This document shows positions 1 through 7,800 of a stretch of DNA of 10,861 nucleotides, piece by piece. The DNA lies in contig MU646343.1 of assembly GCA_026770585.1 (NCBI GenBank), positions 1,044,068-1,054,928 of the forward strand, given 5' to 3'. The notes under the pieces were generated by a model. It made no database searches. It was given only the letters and a program-made list of their open reading frames with translations, and had not been told where the DNA came from. A program made the position numbers and the translations under genes. The stretch is from Baffinella frigidus (lineage: Eukaryota; Cryptophyceae; Cryptomonadales; Baffinellaceae). Within the stretch, counting starts at the first letter, position 1. Each line of letters starts with the position of its first letter.

Positions 1-1
1 A

Positions 2-64
<63 letters not shown>

Positions 65-87
65 CTCTCTCTCTCTCTCTCACTCAC

Positions 88-128
<41 letters not shown>

Positions 129-131
129 CAG
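1..131 (+). other. Intron 0 (3' end), CT microsatellite
   Basis: This is almost pure (CT)n with a few CGAT, CACT and ACTC interruptions, ending CTACCAG before exon 1. It forms a very long pyrimidine tract immediately upstream of the acceptor. The 5' end of this intron is outside the window. Confidence 0.75.
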
Positions 132-189
132 GCGGTGCGACAACATCTCGCGCATGATGCTGCACCTCCACAACGGCGAAGACCTCCAG
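132..189 (+). CDS. Exon 1 of visible gene (phase 2 in, phase 0 out)
   Basis: The acceptor is CCAG|G after a CT tract and the donor is CAG|GTTTCT. The first base completes a codon begun upstream. The remaining 19 codons read as RCDNIS...GEDLQ, residues 1-19. This frame is chosen because the next exon enters in phase 0. It should lie between the N-terminal PIN core and the ESEAD motif. No motif is diagnostic by itself, so support comes from splice signals and phase. Confidence 0.65.
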
Positions 190-1844
190 GTTTCTCTCAG
201 ACCAGCAACCCGTAGCAGCTTTTACCGGATCCTTGCAAGAATCTGGGAATGGAATTCTTATATAAAATTTATTCGTACGACCCTACGGTAGGAGGCCCTA
301 GGGACCTGGGAATTGCTGACGGGGAGATTCAGGGAGATATCCTTGGTTTGGCTAAAAATTACTACAGTACCCGACCCGGTTATAAGCTGCTACGGGTTGC
401 TGGTGGGAACCCCTAGTTCTGCCTCCTTCGGGTTTGCAGACTATTCTCGAGTTCACATGCTGGGTCCACGGTACATATCCGTGAACTTTGGAGCGAAAAA
501 GGGCCCGGGCTCACCTAATTGGTGAGCCCAAGTTGACTGAGACAGAGCTAGCCCCCCTTCTTCTTCTGGATGTGTGCTTGACTACCCAGCGGGCTCCCAA
601 CTCGCTATTCTGCGTTCCACCACCCGCCCGGCCTGGGCAAACCCATGATTTTTTGGGGCCTTTTCCCCTTGGAGGCCGTCGGACTCCGACGTCGGTTATT
701 TTCGAAACGCCCCAAAATTATTGTCTTGCAGGGGTTTGGAGGTTTAAAAACTGCGTTGAACAACAGTCGAAATCCGACGATTTGGCCAGGCTGGGAGGGT
801 TGGTGGCATTCAACGGGCGCGAGCGCGGCCACATCCTCCGCCCGTCCGCGACTGACCCTGCGTCACGAGCGTCTCGTAGGAACCCCCCTATGCCCCTACG
901 GGCGGCCTACCGTAGGGCTAGGCTGGGTCGCGAACGCCCGCGGGGGTCGCTAGGCTGGGTCGCTAACGGCCGCTGGGGTCGCGCAGGACTGGGATGACAA
1001 GGAAGTGAAGGTCGACTGGAGCATGCCGCCCCTCGGCATGGCGCAGGCGGTCGGAACCCCTCCCGTCTGTGAGAGAGCGGGAGGGAGGGAGGGGGGGAGA
1101 GAGAGAGCGAGAGAGAGCGAGGGAGGGAGAGCGAGAGAGAGAGCGAGAGAGAGAGCGAGAGAGAGTGGTCGACCCCTCTCCCGTCTGAGAGAGAGCGAGA
1201 GAGCGAGGGAGGGAGCGCGCGCGAGAGAGAGAGAACGAGAGAGAGAGAGCGAGCGAGCGAGAGAGAGAGCGCGAGAGAGAGAGCGGCCAAGAGTGTGTGT
1301 GCGACAGAGCGAGAATGAGAGATAGAGAGAGCGAGCGAGAGAGAGAGGGCGGGAGAGAGAGAGGGCAAGCGAGCGAGCGAGCGAGCGAGCGAGCGAGAGA
1401 GAGGGCGAGAGAGAGAGAGAGCGGCCACCCCCCCTCTCGCCTGCTAAGAGGCAGGGACAGAGAGAGACACAGAGAGAGAGAGAGAGCGCGAGCGAGCGAG
1501 AGCGCGCGTGCGGTCACCCCCCCCTCCCGCCTTCCACCCGCCCATTCCATCCCCCACACATCCCACACGCAATCCCACGCGGCCATCGTTGCCGTCGATC
1601 TCTCACAAACGCACGGCCTCATCCGCAGGTGGCGACGCTGCAGGCGCTAGTAGTGCGGGTGATAGGGTGCTCATCCCACACGCAATCCCACGCGCTCTCT
1701 CTCGCTCTCTCTATCGCTCTCTCTCTCTCTCTCTCTCTCGCTCTCTCTCGCTCTCTCTCGTTGCCGTCGATCTCTCACACACGCACTGCCCCCACCTCAC
1801 GTGGCGACGCTGCAGGCGCTAGAGTGACAGGGCGAGAGCGAGCG

Positions 1845-1878
<34 letters not shown>

Positions 1879-4800
1879 GCCACTTTCCCTTGCCTTCGAT
1901 GCGTAACACACGCACTGCCCCTTCTTCAACAAACGCACGCCCCCCTCCACAGGTGGCGACGCTGCAGGCGCTAGGGGTGCGGGTGATCGGGTGCGAGTCG
2001 GAAGCAGACGCAGCGGTCGTCGCGGAGATGCGGAACACGCCGGGCGCGGTATCCCGAACCTGTCCCGAAACTCTCCCGAAACTTTCCCGAAACTCTCCCG
2101 AAACTCTCCCGAAACTTTACGCTAGACGGGAAGGGGGTCAATCGCAAAAGTCAACTCCCATAAGACCTCGAGTCAGCTTTTGCCAACTTCCAGGAATTTC
2201 GTGGAACCTGCCCATACGGCAACGTTTGATTGACCTCCATCACGTCTAAAGTAGATCCCAAAACCCCAGAGACACACACGGCACGCGAAATGCGGAACAC
2301 AGGACACGGGACCCCGAAGCCCGACACCCGAAACGCGAAAAAATCAGGACACGGGACACGAAGCTCGGCTCGAAGCTAGCTGCATGCACACCCGAAATGC
2401 GGATCCCGAAAGGGCCCTACGGCCTACCGTAGGAAATACCGTAGGCTTAACTACCCGGTTTTCAGGACGTTAGCCTATGGAAATGCGGAGCCCGAAATGC
2501 GACACCCGAACGACTTTTGAAAACCACTGCCTTGATGGCAAATTGACCTTTGGCAACCCCTTCCAAGAATGTGGCGTGGAAATGCAGAGCCCGAAATGCG
2601 ACACCCGAACGCAGGTGGGCGTGCTTGGAAAGGACTCGGACTTCTTCGTGTTTCCGGGCGCGCGATATGTCCCGCACGACTGCCTTACGGTGCGCGGCGG
2701 GGAAGGGTTTAGGGGGTAGGGGTCAGGGGCTAGGGTGTATGGTTGAGGGTGTGTGGTTTATGGTTTATGGTTTATGGTTTATGGTTTAGGGTTTAGGGTT
2801 TAGGGTTTAGGGTTTAGGGTCTAGGGTGTAGGTTTTATTGTCTAGGGTTTAGGGTTCAGATTGCGGGTTTAGAGGAGGCGGTGACTGACGGTCATGTTAG
2901 CCTGGCTGCGGCGGTCCTAGAGCCCTGGGGCCTACCGTAGTCCAATCCCGTGATTTTCATGCCCTGTAATGCACCACACCTGTCCATGTGATACACTGTG
3001 TCTATACCCTGTAATGCACTATGTTTCCGATCCGCCTGCCTGAATCGAAACGCGTGAGTTGCGAGGCAGGCGTGGCGAAACACTTGAGTTGCGAGGAAGG
3101 AGCGGGATGGCTGACGCAGCGAGGCGCACAGCAAGGCTCTTTGACCCAATTTTTTTCAAACTTTCCTACTCAGGTTGGGTCAGTATTACCCCAACCTGCT
3201 TGCTACACCCTATGCCTGCTGCACTTCCAAAAAAGCCATTCAGGGCTATCACCTTTACCGATTTTTCTGAAAATCCCCCCGACTGGGAACAGGCCCTGAC
3301 AGCAAGGCTCTTTGATGTAGGGTGGTGTAGTCACGTGTGGCGCAGGTCGAAAACGGCAAAAGTTGCACGCCAGGGTGCTCACGCCCCGCAGGCTCAAAAA
3401 AAATTCGACACACTTGCGGGCGGGGGTTGGCTGACGCAGCCAGCGGCGTCGCAGGTGGAATGCGGCAAGGTGTGGGGTGGCTGACGCGCCGAGGCGTCGC
3501 AGGTCTCGGATGGCAAGGTGTACGCCAGGGTGCTCACGCCCGCAGGCTGAAAACTAAATGCACGGTATGGACCATTTGTTATCATAAAAATGTCATACCT
3601 AATGCACGACACGATGTGTGAGGATGTCTCGGATGGCAAGGTGTATGCCTGTCGACCAACGTTATCCCTCACGGCTACAGGTCGAGGATGGCAAGGTGTA
3701 CGGCAGGGTGTTCACGCGCGCGTCTGTCTGAATCCGAGGAAGGTGCAGGGTAATGCGAAAAGCTTACGTTAACGGACCCCTCAAGGGGTCGGTTAACGTG
3801 GGCTTGCCAGCTCTAAAACGATTTCAAAAGCGATTTCAGGACTTTTAAAGCCCAAGAATGTTTTCCATTATAAAGTTTGTACCAACGTTACTACTCCGTT
3901 AACGTAAGCTTTTTGCATGAAGGGTGGCTGACGCAGCAAGGGGCATCGCAGGTCGAGGATGGCAAGGTGTACGGCAGGGTGTTCACGCGCGCGTCAGTCG
4001 CGGCCTCGCTCGGCATTTCGGAGGAGCGTCTCCCTGACCTCGCGGCCCTCCTCGGCAACGATATCACCACGGTAAGGGTGCACACCCTACTACAGGCGTT
4101 GTGCGTGGGAATGGCACCACCACGGTAATTGTGGATGCCCTAATTCAGGCGTGAACCTAGTTCGGGGATTCCGTAGGGAGCTATGCGGTATACGATACGG
4201 TAGGGGGATAGAAGCGTCTCCCTGACCTCGCGGCCCTCCTCGGCAATGCCATCACGACGGCATGCCACCGTGTTATTATGTGCCGGATGTTCACAAACCT
4301 GTTACGGAGGGTTTTGCTTGGAGACGTCCCACTCTTGACTTTGGGGTGCTGGCCACACAGCGGGCTACACCGGGATTTCGTGAATACTCTGTATGTGAAT
4401 AGTCCACATGACCCTACTGTAGGCAATACCGTAAGGACATAGGCTGGAAAAGTTATGTAAGTAACAAGTATTTGTAATGGTACTGAATCCACAGGGTCCT
4501 TTGGATTCAGTACCATTACAAACACTTGTTGTTACTTGCATAACTTTTCCAGCCTATGTCCTCACGGTATTGGTTTGAATTGTTTTAACAGCTGTCGCCA
4601 ACCAGGAGGCCCTCAACTCTAAACCCCAGACCCTAAGCCCTGAACCCTAAATGGAAACAGGAGGCGGTGCAGCGGCTGGACGTGCCCGGCAAGCTCTCGA
4701 TAGCAACCTTCCCGACCAAGACCAGGGGGCGCCGCGCGACTCCCGAGGTCGGCCTACACGGGAAAATCCTCGGTTTCAGATTGGTCGTCCTACACGGGAA

Positions 4801-7800
4801 AATCCTCAGTTTCAGATTGGTCAGCCTACACGGGGAAATCCTCGATTTCAGATTGGCCAGCCTACACGGGAAACTCCTCGATTTCAGATTGACTGTCTTG
4901 CGGTGTATTGCCGATGGCATTTGTGGGGGGTCGATTGAGTACTGACGGACGCCTTATCCACACCGACGCCTTATCCACGTCAGATCGGGCGTCGGTTTCC
5001 CTCGAGCCCTCTGGCGTGGTACTGACTGGCGTGAATCGGGTCGCAGGCAGTCGCAGCATTCCTTCAGACGCTGCCTGTCGGGACGCCCCTCCAGGACCAC
5101 CCAGCCCTCGCCGCCCTCGGCTCTGAGGTCTGGCCCTGCCCGACTCCTGCCTCTGCCCCACGCGGGCTGACAGACCATTCTCAAGTTGACGTCCTGGGTG
5201 TGTGTGGTACAAATCCGCCTCAACTTTGGGGCGAAAAAGAGCCCGGGCGCACCATATTGGTGAGACCAAATCAGGCTGAGACAGATGTAGGACTCAGGCG
5301 TTGTAGGCGACTTGCGGCTGGGTCGGTTTCTGGCCCTGCTTGTGTCGAGTTTTGCGCCTCGTGAACGTGAGAAGGCCAGTAGTGATTCGCAGAAGTCGAA
5401 TTCCGCCTTCAACCTCCTGAATCCCTGAACCCCGGAACCCTGCACCATGATGGAAGGTGCCGCCTGTGACACTGTCCCTGACAGCACGGCTCTTTCCTGT
5501 AGAGCGGTGTTGTCAAGAGTTTCCGCGTTCATCGTTTGCCGCGCGTTACGGGCAACGAGTTGGTAAATCGTGTCCCGCGTACACTCTGGATCAGGTTTCA
5601 CATGGCACAACGTATTTTCATCATCAATTGAACCATTGACCGTTTATTTCCACCGCGGCAGGACGCTTCGTCGTTTGCAGAGGCGCTCAAAATCCCTTCG
5701 ATGTCCGCTGTGTTGTTGCGGGTAACGCGTTTGTAAAGCGGCTCCCGCGCGGCAGGACGCTCAGTCGTTTGCAGCGGCGCTCGCGGCGAGCCACGCCTTC
5801 TACGCGGATGCCGCCGACGGTACCGATTCGGCCGCAGAGGTGCGCCTCTCCCGTGTGCGAATCCTAGCTCATCTGGGGATACAACCCCGTGTAAAGTCAC
5901 TCCGGTCATCCTACACGGGGTTGTATCCCTAGACCCTTGTAGTAGACCTCAGACGGGTTGGCGTACTATTCTGAAGTGGACATGCTGGGAATGTGGTGCA
6001 AATCTGTTAATTTTGGAGCGGGAAAGAGCCTGGGCGCACCCAAGTGGTGAGACCAAATCGACTGAGACAGAGCTAGGAATCTGCGCCCGGAGAGATACAG
6101 CGTTTGCGGTAATTGTTGTCCGTTTTGGACGTACGGTTTTCCGGTTTTCCGATTTTCATTTGCCCCCCCCCCCGTTTCATTTGTACCAGAGAAGTGTCCA
6201 TTTAAAATATTCAACGACCTTTACAACATTTTTAAAAAACGGAAAACCGGAAAACCGTACGTCCAAAACGGACAACAATTACCGCAAACGCTCTACAGCG
6301 CGCATGTCCGTGTATCCGGGGAGCCTCTCGAGATGCGGAGCCCTTCCTCACACGAAAACGCGCGAAATGTGAACATCTCGCAAAAAGTGGACGTTTCGAA
6401 AAGTGAACGTTTCGCGGACAGGACGAGGGCGACGAGCTCGACCGGGCGCTGGGGCAAGCCGCGCGCGACTGCCTCCTCCCCTCGTGGGTCCTCGCGGTAC
6501 GCGCCCCACCCACCCTCATAGAGTCACGTCCTGAAGGCCGGGTAGCTAACCCTACGGTATTGCCTACGGTAGGCCGTAGGGGCCAACCACACAGCGGACT
6601 GCGAAGGGATTTCTGAATAACCCGTAAGCGTTAAGACGTACGACCCTACGGTAGGCAACCCGTAGGGGCATAGGGGGGTTCCTACGGATAAGGTAACGGA
6701 AACTCGGCCCGAAATGGGCCGAAAATCCCGTAAAATCACGTAGCCCGCTGTGTGGGGGGGTCCTCCCCTCGTGGGTCCTCGCGGTGCCTGCCCCACCCTG
6801 CCTCCTGTTTGCAGTGGCACGCCAACCCTATCTGAACCCTAACCCAACCTTAAACCCTACACCCTGAAAACGGACTCTCGAGGCAGCGCAGGAGCCCTGA
6901 ACCCTGCACGCTAAACCGTAAACCGCAACCCCTAGCCACACAAGGCTATCTATGCGAACATATTTATAAGTCAATTATTGGACTACTGCCCAGGAAACAC
7001 GCCCAGAGTCAGCAATTGGTCACGTGCCTGCACGCTTTCCGTGCAGGCTTTCCCACAAACCCCTAAAACGTCCATTTATTATGTTCGCCTGCGTAGCCTC
7101 GTGCGGACAGCGGACTGCGAAGGGGTTTTGAAATATTCACATTGCGCAAAAAGGTTTACACTGGGCGAAATGTTTGCACGCAGGTTCGGCGGAACCGCGC
7201 ACTGGTGTGCTTCATCGAACGGCGCAGTTGCTTCAACGCGCCTCTCAGACGAGATATCTGGCTACGCCCAGACACTAAACCCTAAACCCTAAACCAGGTT
7301 CGGCGGAACCGGGTGCGGTACCTGTCCGCGCGCGTCGAGCCCTTCACATCCGCGCCCTCCCCCCTCGACCTCCTCCTCCTCCCCCTCCGCACCGCCACCT
7401 ATGCCCTCGCGCTCAAGGACGGCGGGGGGGGCGAGGTGCGGCTTCCGATGCATTTTTATTTATTTATAATTTTATGTTTTGGTGGCTCGTTTTGAGCTCG
7501 TTTTGAGGAGGTGCTCTCCCCCCCTCGACCTCCTCCTCCTCCCCCTCCGCACCGCCACCTACGCCCTCGCGCTCAAGGACGGGGGGGGGGGCGAGGTGCG
7601 GCCCCCGATACGTTTGTTTTTTATAATTTTATGTTGGTGGCTCGTTTTGAGGAGGCGCCCCCCCCCCCCAACCTGCTCCTGCCCCCCCTGCGCGTTGCTA
7701 CCTATTCCCTGGCGCTCAAGGACGGCGGGGGCGAGGTGCGTGTTTTTGTCGCCCTCTCCCATCGCCCTCTCCCCCGGTCAAGAGTTTAGAGTGGAACCCT

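Larger units (their letters stand above)
190..986 (+). other. Intron 1
   Basis: This 797-bp intron has donor GTTTCT and acceptor CGCAG. It holds a CCTACGGTAGG palindrome near 282-292, one copy of the dispersed 110-120 bp repeat (437-551), another CCTACCGTAGG near 906-916, and a 32-bp direct repeat leading into the acceptor. The open frames at 313-525 and 488-997 have no recognisable product and are not called. Confidence 0.65.
1050..1952 (+). other. Intron 2, GA/CT microsatellites and exon 3 head copies
   Basis: This 903-bp intron opens with GTCGGAACCCCTCCCGTCTG, which recurs in altered form near 1168. From about 1070 to 1505 it is GA/GAGCGA-rich, switches to CT-rich at 1696-1765, and back to GA at 1828-1877. 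Copies of the exon 3 head sit at 1629-1672 and 1801-1822. The last two are each preceded by a shared block (TTGCCGTCGATCTCTCACA, then ACGCACTGCC-like). Confidence 0.65.
2690..3951 (+). other. Intron 4, telomere-like tract, exon 5 head copies, TIR element
   Basis: The longest intron here (1,262 bp; donor GTGCGC, acceptor CGCAG). From 5' to 3' it holds a TTTAGGG-like tract (2704-2870), a CCCTGTAATGCAC direct repeat (near 2962 and 3007), GGCTGACGCAGC blocks with five damaged copies of the exon 5 head (3346-3730), and an inverted-repeat element (3755-3916). No independent gene is supported. Confidence 0.65.
4072..4660 (+). other. Intron 5, exon 5 tail copies, long hairpin, short telomere-like run
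   Basis: This 589-bp intron has donor GTAAGG and acceptor AACAG. The donor region (ACCACGGTAA... to AGGCGT) recurs once at about 4115-4153. An exon 5 tail copy is at 4211-4259, a hairpin at 4424-4572, and CCCTAAG/CCCTGAA/CCCTAAA units at 4621-4650, ten bases before the acceptor. Confidence 0.68.
5128..5755 (+). other. Intron 7
   Basis: A 628-bp intron (donor GTCTGG, acceptor GGCAG). It contains repeat A copy 2 (5171-5292), a block at 5477-5516 related to 3294-3333 (CTGACAGCA(A/C)GGCTCTTT), and two related copies of the exon 8 head and its upstream intron sequence (about 5525-5575 and 5655-5745). Confidence 0.65.
5840..6421 (+). other. Intron 8
   Basis: A 582-bp intron (donor GTGCGC, acceptor GACAG). 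It holds a small hairpin (5875-5893 with 5912-5930, GGGGATACAACCCCGTGTA), repeat A copy 3 (5962-6079), a long inverted repeat (6099-6292), and a 15-bp direct repeat, GTG(G/A)ACGTTTCG, at 6388 and 6403, close to the acceptor. Confidence 0.68.
6497..7297 (+). other. Intron 9
   Basis: An 801-bp intron (donor GTACGC, acceptor CCAG). It contains a TIR-like element (6587-6755) with CCTACGGTAGG palindromes, an exon 9 tail copy with donor (6761-6783), degenerate telomere-like words (about 6822-6935), an exon 10 head copy (7184-7197), and CCCTAAACCCTAAACC at 7281-7295 forming the acceptor. Confidence 0.67.

Noticed and set aside
907-1622. Long minus-strand Ser/Leu/Arg-rich open frames
   Set aside because: They are translations of GA/CT microsatellites, which lack stop codons. 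They are low-complexity with no domain, and they overlap exon 2 on the other strand.
2873-2890. Echo of the exon 6 head (GAGGCGGTG) in intron 4
   Set aside because: Only about ten bases match, and two introns away. Chance is likely.
4633-4920. Minus-strand repeat protein with 12-residue units
   Set aside because: The 36-bp minisatellite keeps all frames regular. It has no independent start context or family signature.
4954-5610. Minus-strand open frame of about 218 residues
   Set aside because: It runs across repeat A, exon 7 in reverse and unrelated intron sequence, with no recognisable domain.
5864-6292. Palindromes as bacterial-style terminators or a CRISPR array
   Set aside because: The context is spliced eukaryotic coding sequence. 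The arms do not repeat at regular spacing, and no T-run terminators or cas genes are present.
6815-6835. Possible small exon after GTTTGCAG
   Set aside because: The acceptor is good, but it reads WHANPI then stop and lacks the G after AG seen at every other acceptor. Exon 9 joins exon 10 in phase without it.
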